34,282 bases of DNA from positions 1 to 34,282 of the forward strand of contig PLXM01000083.1 in the NCBI GenBank assembly GCA_003153235.1, read 5' to 3'. Numbering within the stretch: the first letter of the stretch is position 1; each line of letters starts with the position of its first letter. The translations under genes were made by a program, and so were the position numbers. Shown piece after piece: positions 1 to 6,796 of the stretch. Source of the DNA: Rhodospirillales bacterium (GTDB lineage: Bacteria > Pseudomonadota > Alphaproteobacteria > Micavibrionales > UBA2020). The notes beneath the pieces were generated by a model, which was not told the DNA's origin, made no database searches, and was given only the letters and a program-made list of their open reading frames with translations.

Positions 1-629
1 AGCCGCACCAGAATTTCGCGGTTGGAAACGGCATTATAAAAACTATGCGACAATTCCGCATTTTTGCCGACGATGGATTTTAGTAGCTGCCGCAGCTCAT
101 GGGCATTCATCTCGTGCCCTTCCCTGAAGGGATCGAGGATAATGCGCTCGCTGTCTTTTTCCATCCGGATCAGAAAGTGCACGGGAAAGCTCAGCCCATC
201 ACAAGCCCACCCCATCTCGCGGGCAAGAACGATATAGAGGATGCCGAGCGATACCGGCAACCCTTTCCGCCGCTCAATGACGCGGATGAGATTGGCATTT
301 TGAATATCATCATAATTTTTCTCATCGCCCTGATAGCCATGCGCTTCATGGATGATCTTGCGCAGCACCTGCACGCGAAGCTGCAGGGTATCTTCCTCCT
401 GCAGACGCAGGCGTGAGCGGTATTCCTCCTGCACATGTTCGGCAAGCTTACGCAGATGCTGGCGATAACGGTCGATATGCAGGCCGGGCAGGAAAATCAG
501 CCCCAGCGCCAGCGCCGCTTCCGCGAGATCGATATCAGCATCATCGGCCTGACCAATATGCCGGAGATACTGTAGGGCCTCGTCGGAAGATTGAAAAAGA
601 TCGGGATTATCCTGATCCGCTTCATCCAT
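1..629 (-). CDS. SirB1-family transglutaminase-like protein (3' end cut by window)
   Basis: Reading down from the ATG at 629 gives an open frame of 209 codons to the window edge, so the C-terminus is missing. The core segment RRKGLPVSLGILYIVLARE, then GWACDGLSFPVHFLIR and ILDPFREG, matches the SirB1/COG2912 family (transglutaminase-like fold followed in full-length members by TPR-like repeats). The Cys of WACDG, His of PVHFLIR and Asp of ILDPF sit where the Cys-His-Asp triad of transglutaminase-like proteins lies; this assignment is from family knowledge. Most members begin with a helical region like residues 1-90 here. The biochemical role is not firmly known. The start overlaps the stop of the upstream BON lipoprotein by 8 bases, so the two are probably translationally coupled. 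Confidence 0.85.
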   Translation of the reverse strand, partial: MDEADQDNPDLFQSSDEALQYLRHIGQADDADIDLAEAALALGLIFLPGLHIDRYRQHLRKLAEHVQEEYRSRLRLQEEDTLQLRVQVLRKIIHEAHGYQGDEKNYDDIQNANLIRVIERRKGLPVSLGILYIVLAREMGWACDGLSFPVHFLIRMEKDSERIILDPFREGHEMNAHELRQLLKSIVGKNAELSHSFYNAVSNREILVR

Positions 630-1239
630 TGTTAGGCGCCATTCCTGCGACATTGTTCGGGTCTTCATAGCGCAGCCGGACGTAGCTGACCACATTGTGA
701 ACGTGATCCTCATTGCGCGCATATTCCACCACGCGGGTCAGCTCTTTCTGGTCCTGCGCCACGCCCATCAGGTAGACATTGCCGTTCACCGTATCGATGT
801 TGTAATTGATTGACTGCACATACTTGTCGAACATCAGCTTGGTTTTGATATTACTGGTGATCCAGCCGTCAATGACCGCCCCGGATATGCCGCCGCCGTC
901 ATCGACGGAAATTTCATTGAGCACCTGCCGCACACCATCGGCCTGCCACGCCAGCCGGATAGCCTCAACCCGCATGTCTGGATTGGGGACGGAGCCTGTA
1001 ATCAGCACGCGCCCTTCTTTGACGGTTGTACTGAGCTTGCGGAACATATCAAAATTTTTCTTGAACCACAGATCGGCGATCTTGAGCTGGATGGCGTCAT
1101 CCGTCAGGGCGCCACGAACACCGCCCTCCTGCGACGAAGCCACACCGAGCGAGGCCCCTGCCCCCGCCACAAGACCGACAGGCGTACAACCGGACAACAA
1201 CGCCACAGCTGCAACAATCCCAAAAAATGGATATTTCAT
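622..1239 (-). CDS. dolP: BON-domain outer-membrane lipoprotein, DolP/YraP-like
   Basis: The predicted protein is 205 residues. A short lipoprotein signal ends in the lipobox LLSGC with Cys18 as the lipidated residue; Thr at +2 does not suggest inner-membrane retention. Two BON domains follow, roughly residues 45-115 and 120-190, including VLITGSVPNPDMRVEAIRLA and VNGNVYLMGVAQDQKELTRV, the usual strand-Gly-x-Val pattern. Dual-BON lipoproteins such as E. coli DolP bind anionic phospholipid at the division site and support outer-membrane integrity. I chose the ATG at 1239 because GGGGGAGAGAAG lies just upstream and the signal peptide starts there; a TTG at 1269 would spoil the signal. Neighbouring yraN, rsmI and an lpoA-like gene echo the E. 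coli yraL-yraM-yraN-yraP cluster, which supports the call. Confidence 0.85.
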   Translation of the reverse strand: MKYPFFGIVAAVALLSGCTPVGLVAGAGASLGVASSQEGGVRGALTDDAIQLKIADLWFKKNFDMFRKLSTTVKEGRVLITGSVPNPDMRVEAIRLAWQADGVRQVLNEISVDDGGGISGAVIDGWITSNIKTKLMFDKYVQSINYNIDTVNGNVYLMGVAQDQKELTRVVEYARNEDHVHNVVSYVRLRYEDPNNVAGMAPNNG

Positions 1240-1257
1240 CTTCTCTCCCCCTTTTAA

Positions 1258-1273
1258 GGTCTTCCCCAAGACC
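1258..1273 (-). promoter_or_regulatory. Hairpin in the dolP leader
   Basis: On the minus strand GGTCTT-GGGG-AAGACC forms a perfect 6-bp stem with a 4-base loop. It sits just before the purine-rich ribosome binding site of the BON lipoprotein. It could shape the mRNA leader or act as a weak attenuator. No U-tract follows, so a standard terminator is unlikely. The dyad is seen directly; the role is inferred. Confidence 0.35.
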
Positions 1274-1285
1274 GTATTATCTAAA

Positions 1286-1335
1286 ATATTGCGAATAAAG
1301 TTCGCTTTATATATTGCGAATAAAGTTCGCCTTAT
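1286..1335. repeat. Tandem 25-bp repeat with internal dyad
   Basis: Two copies of a 25-bp unit lie head to tail at 1286-1310 and 1311-1335 with a single mismatch (T versus C in the TTTAT/CTTAT end). Each copy contains the inverted repeat GCGAA-TAAAG-TTCGC. The second copy ends directly beside the yraN stop codon. The pair lies about 50-100 bases upstream of the dolP start on the minus strand. A GATAAT -10-like hexamer is found just downstream of it on that strand. Two spaced dyads are typical of a dimeric regulator's operator, and on the minus strand each carries CGAACTT, reminiscent of a sigma-E-type -35 (GGAACTT). Both regulatory readings are inference. Confidence 0.55.
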
Positions 1336-1680
1336 CTAGAAAGCATTCGGAATGTGCTGCGGCCACGCGCCGGGCGCCATGACCAAAGCATCAAACCTCA
1401 ACTCAAACTCAGTATACTCCGGATGCTTCTGCAGGTAAAGTTCCGCAGCACGTCTGACACGCGACTTGTTTTTCTCATGAATGGCTTCCGCGGCAGCCTC
1501 CATCGTCTTGCGCATCTTCACCTCGACGAACACAATTAGATTTCCATTTTTTACAATTAAATCAATCTCTCCAGATGGGGTTTTAAACCTTTGCTCGAGA
1601 ATTTTGTAACCCTTGCAGCGCAGATAAGATTTCGCTTTAAATTCAGCCAACAATCCCTTCTGATATCCGGTTACAGCCAT
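1336..1680 (-). CDS. yraN: YraN family protein (UPF0102)
   Basis: This is a 114-residue protein of the usual YraN length. The diagnostic nuclease-like signature is present: an N-terminal GLLAEFKAKSYLRCKGYKIL helix-strand region, then PSGEIDLIVKNGNLIVFVEV followed by KMR. This matches the restriction-endonuclease-like fold with E-x(n)-D-x(n)-E-x-K metal ligands. The family's cellular role is not settled. It starts at the ATG at 1680, 13 bases after the stop of the DUF1566-like gene, with no clear ribosome binding site, so it may be read from the same transcript. In many proteobacteria yraN directly adjoins rsmI; here two accessory genes separate them. Confidence 0.93.
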   Translation of the reverse strand: MAVTGYQKGLLAEFKAKSYLRCKGYKILEQRFKTPSGEIDLIVKNGNLIVFVEVKMRKTMEAAAEAIHEKNKSRVRRAAELYLQKHPEYTEFELRFDALVMAPGAWPQHIPNAF

Positions 1681-1693
1681 GATTTTTGATGAT

Positions 1694-2524
1694 TTAAGGG
1701 GTTACGGGCACGCTCCGGACAAACCGGACGGACAGCTTTTCGTGGACAAAATGCTGGTGTTTTTTTCCATCGCTGAAACGCTGATCAGTTCCATAAGCGC
1801 CGTTATGAACAAAGGAAGAAGACGACCAATACCATCCGGCATAATTCGATCCTGTTTCATCAAATCCACCAATCTTGTCCTTATTTTCAAACATTGCATT
1901 CAGGATATCCGGCGCTCCATTGATGTCATCATCTCCGGGAGGCAGCATCCAGTCCCTATGACCATGAGCTTTTGATTTCCGAGCATATTTGTATACTGCA
2001 TCATTAAAGCTCAATGCAAGCCGCTTGCCTCTCTTGAAAAACCCCTTTCTTGCATCTTTGGCGGCGGCAAACCAGTCTCTTTCTGTTCCATCGGCACTTT
2101 TGAAACGACCTATGTATATCGTGCCATCCTTCATTTTCTGGCCGGTCTCAAGAACCGGCTTGGCCTCTTCCGCAGGCGCAGCCGCCACTTCGGAAATCAT
2201 CTCGCTATATTCTGATAGCGGTTTATTAGATACCTTAGCACCTGGAGCGATAATGAAAAGCTGTCCATCATCCGCCTGACTCACGGTCACGCCGTTTACA
2301 ACAACCGTATTCAGATCGTTGCTGATACTAACTTCTATATCTTCGGAGTCTGTTTCGGCGGGACTGGCGGCTTTTGTTTCAAAGCCATCTTTTGTATAGG
2401 CTGTAACTCTTTTGCCATCAGGGCTGATTTCAACCCTGTTCTCACCCAGTATTATAATGCTTCGATCTTCATTAACATCCAACTGAATGCCATTGGCTTC
2501 TGCCTTTTCTGCATCTTCAGTCAT
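1694..2524 (-). CDS. Lcl/DUF1566 C-terminal domain protein
   Basis: The predicted protein is 276 residues with no signal peptide or membrane segment. Residues 1-115 form a small beta-rich module (VEISPDGKRVTAYTKDG, then GVTVSQADDGQLFIIAPGAK) that recurs in the next gene. A short Ala/Glu/Pro linker leads to residues 125-276, which look like the Legionella Lcl/DUF1566 domain: GTIYIGRF, RDWMLPPGDDDINGA in place of the usual WRLPT, then GWYWSSSS, RFSDG and a terminal LSVRFVRSVP. That domain has a C-type-lectin or FGE-like fold, and several relatives are surface adhesins or virus tail proteins. Function here is unknown; the absence of a signal argues against classic Sec export. It lies 23 bases downstream of its paralogue and probably shares its promoter. 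Confidence 0.75.
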   Translation of the reverse strand: MTEDAEKAEANGIQLDVNEDRSIIILGENRVEISPDGKRVTAYTKDGFETKAASPAETDSEDIEVSISNDLNTVVVNGVTVSQADDGQLFIIAPGAKVSNKPLSEYSEMISEVAAAPAEEAKPVLETGQKMKDGTIYIGRFKSADGTERDWFAAAKDARKGFFKRGKRLALSFNDAVYKYARKSKAHGHRDWMLPPGDDDINGAPDILNAMFENKDKIGGFDETGSNYAGWYWSSSSFVHNGAYGTDQRFSDGKKHQHFVHEKLSVRFVRSVPVTP

Positions 2525-2547
2525 TGGATACCTATCAACGGGATAAA

Positions 2548-2874
2548 TTAGCCGCGGTTAAAAAACCTTTTTGCCTTTACTGTTTTGACGGTGGTTCCTA
2601 CAGGAACAGAAATAACAGGGCGGCCATCGGCAGCCTTCTTGACGGTGACACCCTTCAGGGCAACCGTATCGAATCCCTCACTGATACTGGTTGCTCCATC
2701 ATTTGAAGTTGCGGTGACGGCTTCTATTTGCGCACGCCCCTTTTTAGCAAATGTTGTGACCTCTTTGCCATCAGCGCTGACTTCGGCAACTTTCTTGCCA
2801 TCCAGCAGCACTACGCTAACACCGCTCTCTTTAAGAACCACTCCAGCTGTCTGCTTTGTCTTATCTTTAGCCAT
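2548..2874 (-). CDS. Stand-alone N-domain paralogue of the DUF1566 protein
   Basis: The protein has 108 residues, is basic at both ends and has no signal peptide. I do not recognise a named family. It aligns by eye with the first ~110 residues of the next gene: VSVVLLDGKKVAEVSADGKE versus SIIILGENRVEISPDGKRVT, and LKGVTVKKAADGRPVISVPV versus VNGVTVSQADDGQLFIIAPG. It is therefore a duplicated beta-rich module without the C-terminal lectin-like domain. The ATG at 2874 has AGGAAGG 8 bases upstream. It is the first gene behind the strong promoter at 2941-2969. A structural or chaperone-like partner of the larger protein is plausible but unproven. Confidence 0.7.
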   Translation of the reverse strand: MAKDKTKQTAGVVLKESGVSVVLLDGKKVAEVSADGKEVTTFAKKGRAQIEAVTATSNDGATSISEGFDTVALKGVTVKKAADGRPVISVPVGTTVKTVKAKRFFNRG

Positions 2875-2926
2875 TGTTATATCCTTCCTGTATTTGACTG
2901 TTAAACGCTTGCGAATCTCACATTAA

Positions 2927-2948
2927 ATTATATTATGTATAATATAAT
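2927..2948. promoter_or_regulatory. Perfect palindrome overlapping the -10 (candidate operator)
   Basis: The 10-base arm ATTATATTAT (2927-2936) is followed by GT and its exact reverse complement (2939-2948). It covers the -10 element of the minus-strand promoter at 2941-2969 and lies about 53 bases upstream of the ATG at 2874. That placement is what one expects for a repressor site. Low sequence complexity is the main caution. Confidence 0.5.
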
Positions 2949-2969
2949 GATTCTACATAATATCGTCAA
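2941..2969 (-). promoter_or_regulatory. Sigma-70-type promoter for the DUF1566 pair
   Basis: On the minus strand TTGACG (2969-2964), a 17-bp spacer and TATATT (2946-2941) form a near-consensus promoter pointing at the genes starting at 2874 and 2524. The rest of the 194-base gap 2875-3068 is AT-rich and shows nothing else I can support. Confidence 0.6.
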
Positions 2970-3068
2970 GAGGAAGTTTAGTTTTTTACTCAATGGCAAA
3001 AAAAATATTGGCCGCATATCGTGCATTAAGTTAATAAAAAATACTTTATTTACAAATGGTTATATAAA

Positions 3069-3953
3069 TTATCTGTTTTTCTGATTTAATATCAATGCCC
3101 GCTGGTAAACATCACGTTTCTTTAAGCCAGACTTGGCAGCAACGAAGGCGGAGGCATCTTTAACGCTCATATTTTTCGCCTCCATCATCTCCAGCAGCAG
3201 CTTATCAATGGCCTGTTCCGTCCAGTCCTCCGCCTGTCCCGCAACAGGCGCACCCACGATAACAACGATTTCACCGCGAGGATCTTCTTCCTCTTTATAG
3301 CGAGCAACGAGTTCTGAGAGTGGTCCTCTCCTCACTTCTTCAAACTTCTTGGTCAGCTCACGCGCCACAGCGGCTGGACGATCCCCCAGAACAGCCTGCA
3401 TATCCTGAAGACTGTCCAGTAAACGTGGCCCCGTTTCGTAGAAAACCAAGGTGGCTGGCACTGCCTTGATCTCGGACAGAGCCGTCCGACGCGCCGCCGA
3501 TTTAGGCGGCAAAAACCCCGCAAACATGAACTTGTCCGTTGGCAGACCTGATAATACTAAAGCCGTTAAGGAGGCCGTCGGTCCAGGAATACACGTCATG
3601 GGGATGTTTTCTGACGCGCATTGAGAAACCAGCTTGTAGCCGGGGTCGGAAATCAGCGGCATACCCGCATCTGAAATCAACGCCACTCGTTTGCCTTCTT
3701 TCAGCATGGCGATCAGGCGGGGGCGTATCTCATCGGCATTATGGTCATGGTATGGAACTTTTTGAGCAGGTATATCGTAGTATGAGGTCAACTTGCCTGA
3801 TACCCGCGTATCTTCGCAGGCAATTGCGTCTACTTTTCCTAATACTGATAACGCACGCAACGTGATGTCTTCTATATTACCAATCGGCGTGGCTATAATG
3901 TACAGTCCTGCGGACAAGTCCGAATCTGTATCTGAAGTTGTTTTATGTGCCAT
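3069..3953 (-). CDS. rsmI: 16S rRNA (cytidine(1402)-2'-O)-methyltransferase RsmI
   Basis: The 294-residue protein has the standard RsmI length. Family hallmarks are present in order: LYIIATPIGNIEDITLRAL at the N-terminus, ACEDTR, LISDAGMPLISDPGY, IPGPTASLTALVLSGLPTD, FAGFLPPK, and the closing segment KDASAFVAAKSGLKKRDVYQ. It belongs to the tetrapyrrole-methylase fold. Together with RsmH it methylates C1402 in the ribosomal P-site using SAM. I prefer the ATG at 3953; a TTG at 3986 would add 11 residues ahead of the conserved core with no better ribosome binding site. The gene is divergent from the lpoA-like gene, with only about 14 bases between the two start codons. Confidence 0.95.
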   Translation of the reverse strand: MAHKTTSDTDSDLSAGLYIIATPIGNIEDITLRALSVLGKVDAIACEDTRVSGKLTSYYDIPAQKVPYHDHNADEIRPRLIAMLKEGKRVALISDAGMPLISDPGYKLVSQCASENIPMTCIPGPTASLTALVLSGLPTDKFMFAGFLPPKSAARRTALSEIKAVPATLVFYETGPRLLDSLQDMQAVLGDRPAAVARELTKKFEEVRRGPLSELVARYKEEEDPRGEIVVIVGAPVAGQAEDWTEQAIDKLLLEMMEAKNMSVKDASAFVAAKSGLKKRDVYQRALILNQKNR

Positions 3954-3967
3954 ATGGAGTTCATCCC

Positions 3968-5284
3968 TTGCTGAGAGTATACGCAAAATTTCAAATTTTA
4001 ATCATCCTTTTCTCAACCCTTTTGCTGAGCGGCTGCGGCAGTGCCTATTACTCGTCGTCCACCAATACGGGCATCATGACCGACAACCCGAACAGCATCC
4101 CCAATATCGGCTGGCAGACTCCGGATCAGCGTCAGGTCCTGTCTCAGCAAAGTACCGCAGCAGGAGTACAACAGCCCGCTTCCCAAGCGCCAGGAACCGC
4201 CGCGTCAGTACCTTCAGTTGCTGCTGAAGCAGTTCCCGCCGTCGCGCATGAGAAAATAATCGTTTCTATCCTTCTGCCTCTCACCGGTCCTAAGTCCGCG
4301 TTGGGGCAATCAATGCTGAAGGCGGCACAAATGGCTTTGTTCGATATCGGCAGCGCCAACTTCGAACTCGTCCCGCGTGATACCAAAAGCACAAAAGAAG
4401 GCTCTATTGCCGCAGCTCAGGCAGCCATCAATGCCCATAGCGCCCTTATCCTCGGCCCCGTATTCGCCGATGATCTGAAAGCAATCCAGCCCATTGTCAG
4501 CCCTACACACACACCCATCGTTGCTTTCACGACCGACTGGACGCTTGCCGGCAACAATACCTATATTATGGGCTTCCTGCCCTTTACGCAGGTCATGCGC
4601 GTCGCCAAATATGCGCAGGATCACGGATATACCAAACTCGCCGTCTTTGCGCCGCAGACAGAATACTCCGACGTCGTGATCAGCACCCTGCAGAAAAGCA
4701 GCGTATCGGTCGTCCATATCAACCGCTATCCTCCCAAACAGCTTGACCTGACGGCTGCCGTTCAGGATCTTGCCAAGGACAAGAGCGGCGATGCTTTTGA
4801 CTTCAATGCGCTGATGCTGCCCCTCGGCAGCGAAGGCCTGCGCACATTGGTCACAGCCCTGAACAATAACGGCATCAGCCAGAACAATGTCAAGTTTATC
4901 GGCACCGGCCTCTGGGATGACCAGACACTGATGAACAGCCCGCCCCTGTTCGGCGGATGGTTTTCTGCGCCCGACCCCAACCTGCGTGCAGACTTTGAAA
5001 AGCGCTATCAGGAGAATTACGGGGCAGCGCCGCTACGCCTCTCCTCACTCGCTTATGACGCAACAGCTCTGGCTTCTGTCCTCGCAAGAACGGCGACAGA
5101 CCCGACAACGGCCTATTCATCTGAAGCCATCACAAACCCGCGCGGCTTCGCCGGCATCGACGGCATCTTCCGCTTCCGCCCTGATGGGCTGTCCGAACGC
5201 GGCCTTGCCGTGCTGGAAATCCGCTCCGGCGGACCGAAGGTTGTCGATCCAGCACCCACAGCTTTCATTTCCTCCGGCACCTGA
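3968..5284 (+). CDS. Penicillin-binding protein activator, LpoA/LppC-like lipoprotein
   Basis: The call rests on a lipoprotein signal with lipobox LLLSGC (Cys23 from the chosen start), a Ser/Pro/Ala-rich linker, and a type-1 periplasmic-binding-protein domain from about residue 95 to the end (IIVSILLPLTGPKSALGQSM, LILGPVFADDL, TPIVAFTTDW). This matches the LppC/LpoA C-terminal domain; the N-terminal TPR domain of E. coli LpoA is absent, as usual in alphaproteobacteria. Such proteins are thought to stimulate PBP1A-type synthases from the outer membrane. No ATG exists in the right place. I chose TTG at 3968 because GGAG lies 8 bases upstream and it yields a compact signal; a GTG at 3947 or a TTG at 3938 is possible. 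Divergent from rsmI, upstream of yggS. Confidence 0.85.
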   Translation: MLRVYAKFQILIILFSTLLLSGCGSAYYSSSTNTGIMTDNPNSIPNIGWQTPDQRQVLSQQSTAAGVQQPASQAPGTAASVPSVAAEAVPAVAHEKIIVSILLPLTGPKSALGQSMLKAAQMALFDIGSANFELVPRDTKSTKEGSIAAAQAAINAHSALILGPVFADDLKAIQPIVSPTHTPIVAFTTDWTLAGNNTYIMGFLPFTQVMRVAKYAQDHGYTKLAVFAPQTEYSDVVISTLQKSSVSVVHINRYPPKQLDLTAAVQDLAKDKSGDAFDFNALMLPLGSEGLRTLVTALNNNGISQNNVKFIGTGLWDDQTLMNSPPLFGGWFSAPDPNLRADFEKRYQENYGAAPLRLSSLAYDATALASVLARTATDPTTAYSSEAITNPRGFAGIDGIFRFRPDGLSERGLAVLEIRSGGPKVVDPAPTAFISSGT

Positions 5285-5299
5285 TAACACCATAAAAAT

Positions 5300-5959
5300 A
5301 TGAGCTTAGCAGAAGTAAAATCTCACATCGCTTCCTCCTGCAAACAGGCGAAACGTGACACGTCCTCCGTTACGCTGGTAGCCGTGAGCAAATTCCAGCC
5401 CACTGAAAAAATTGAAGCGCTTCTCAAACAGGGGCAGCGCGTCTTCGGCGAAAACCGCGTGCAGGAAGCGGAAGAAAAATATCCGGCCCTGCGTATAAAA
5501 TATCCTGACCTTAACCTGCATTTTATCGGCCATCTGCAAACTAACAAGGCGAAGGATGCTGTACGGATTTTTGACGTGATTGAAACAGTCGACCGCCCCG
5601 AACTCGCCGAAGCACTACGCCACGAGATGAGCAAGCAGAACCGCGAGCTGCCCTGCTTCATTCAGGTGAATACCGGCAATGAAGAACAAAAGGGAGGCGT
5701 TGCACCCAAATATCTTGCCGAGCTTTACCGCTTTTGCAAAGACAAGAAGCTGAATATCACCGGTCTGATGTGCATACCGCCTGTCAACGATATTCCCGAC
5801 CTGCACTTTGCCCTGCTGCACAAGCTTGCGGGAGAGCTCAGCTTAAAACAACTGAGCATGGGCATGAGCGCCGATTTCGATACAGCTATAAAATATGGCG
5901 CAACGCATGTCCGCGTTGGCACAGCCCTCTTTGGTGCCAGAAAAGATCAGGCGGCTTAA
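5300..5959 (+). CDS. yggS: YggS/PLPBP-family pyridoxal phosphate homeostasis protein
   Basis: The 219-residue protein has the length and landmarks of the YggS (COG0325) family. The PLP-binding lysine lies in LVAVSKFQP (Lys31). Further motifs are FGENRVQEAEEKYPAL, LHFIGHLQTNKAK, FIQVNTGNEEQKGGV, GLMCIPP, LSMGMSADFDTAIKYGATHV and RVGTALFG. The fold is an alanine-racemase-like barrel without racemase activity; members buffer free PLP and affect amino-acid and keto-acid balance. It starts 15 bases after the lpoA-like stop on the same strand and probably shares its transcript. It converges on the repeat protein with only two bases between the stops. Confidence 0.95.
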   Translation: MSLAEVKSHIASSCKQAKRDTSSVTLVAVSKFQPTEKIEALLKQGQRVFGENRVQEAEEKYPALRIKYPDLNLHFIGHLQTNKAKDAVRIFDVIETVDRPELAEALRHEMSKQNRELPCFIQVNTGNEEQKGGVAPKYLAELYRFCKDKKLNITGLMCIPPVNDIPDLHFALLHKLAGELSLKQLSMGMSADFDTAIKYGATHVRVGTALFGARKDQAA

Positions 5960-5961
5960 GG

Positions 5962-6663
5962 CTATTTCTGTAGATGCAATTTCTTGGCAATAAAATTCTT
6001 GATGCCTGACTTGCCTACAAAGTAACCATCTTTCCAGTGTTCTGTCAGCGTGACCTTGCCGTTTTTATCAAAACGCTGGTAGCCGGGTTCACCATTGAGG
6101 CCGTCATTTTTCTGGTTATTTCTGTAGCGCGCCTGAGAAACCAGCGTGCCATCTTCAAGAAATTTCTCTACGGCTGCCTCGCCATTCGGGCCATCACTGC
6201 GCTCGCCATTATTATAGCGCTCCCAAATAACCTCATTCTTGTTATAAGCCATCATGACAGCAGGCTCGGTCGGCGTATCATTGAGCCTGCCATTCAAGTA
6301 ATGACGCTTCACAAGCAATCTGCCCGTTTCGCCGTCAAACTGCTGGAAGCAGACTTCATCAGCGGTGTCACCGGGTTGGTCATTCTTGTAATGCGCTCTG
6401 AGAGTCTGACGGCCCTTATCGTCAAATACCTGAACGGCCGCCTGACCATCCAAACCATCTTCGCGCTTGCCATCCTTGTAGCGTGTTATCGTCGAGATGC
6501 TGCCCGGAGCGGATTTGAGGAGAGCCTCAACAAGAGCATCACCGCTTTTTCCGATGCTTGCCACCTGAAAGGCCATCGTCAGATCTTTACCGGTCACAAC
6601 TATTTTCCGGCCACCGCCGCAATCAATCTCTTTTTGCTGCTTTGTATTTTTTGGCTCAGTCAT
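5962..6663 (-). CDS. Tandem-repeat protein, MORN-variant/YwqK-like
   Basis: The 233-residue protein has no signal peptide. After about 55 residues it consists of roughly five 30-33-residue repeats: RYKDGKREDGLDGQAAVQVF, HYKNDQPGDTADEVCFQQF, HYLNGRLNDTPTEPAVMMAY, RYNNGERSDGPNGEAAVEKF and RYRNNQKNDGLNGEPGYQRF, then a half repeat HWKDGYF. The Y-x-(D/N)-G/N-x(4)-D-G-x-G spacing is that of MORN-variant/YwqK-like repeats, which form an extended beta sheet. Databases often label such proteins as YwqK antitoxins, but no toxin gene is adjacent, so I do not use that name. The ATG at 6663 is preceded by CTGGAG. It is transcribed away from mfd; its partner is unknown. Confidence 0.75.
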   Translation of the reverse strand: MTEPKNTKQQKEIDCGGGRKIVVTGKDLTMAFQVASIGKSGDALVEALLKSAPGSISTITRYKDGKREDGLDGQAAVQVFDDKGRQTLRAHYKNDQPGDTADEVCFQQFDGETGRLLVKRHYLNGRLNDTPTEPAVMMAYNKNEVIWERYNNGERSDGPNGEAAVEKFLEDGTLVSQARYRNNQKNDGLNGEPGYQRFDKNGKVTLTEHWKDGYFVGKSGIKNFIAKKLHLQK

Positions 6664-6718
6664 TTTTTCTCCAGTTTAAAATTTACATATGATATGGACC
6701 GCAAGATAGCAAAATAGC

Positions 6719-6737
6719 GTGTATTCTGTCAATACAC
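6719..6737. promoter_or_regulatory. Dyad between the MORN-like gene and mfd
   Basis: GTGTATT-CTGTC-AATACAC is a perfect 7-bp inverted repeat with a 5-base centre. It lies in the divergent control region 6664-6796 and overlaps the -35 of the proposed mfd promoter. It could be an operator acting on either gene; only the symmetry is observed. Confidence 0.35.
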
Positions 6738-6754
6738 ATCTGCTTGGCTATATA
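6726..6754 (+). promoter_or_regulatory. Candidate mfd promoter
   Basis: CTGTCA (6726-6731), a 17-bp spacer and TATATA (6749-6754) give a reasonable sigma-70 match about 40 bases upstream of the mfd ATG. The -35 is imperfect, so confidence is moderate. Confidence 0.4.
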
Positions 6755-6796
6755 GCCCTGAAAATGTTATGTATCCCCTTGGAAAAAGAGGGCGAT

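Noticed and set aside
5962-6663. Antitoxin (YwqK) of a toxin-antitoxin pair
   Set aside because: The name is a database label for MORN-variant repeats. Neither neighbour (yggS, mfd) is a toxin.
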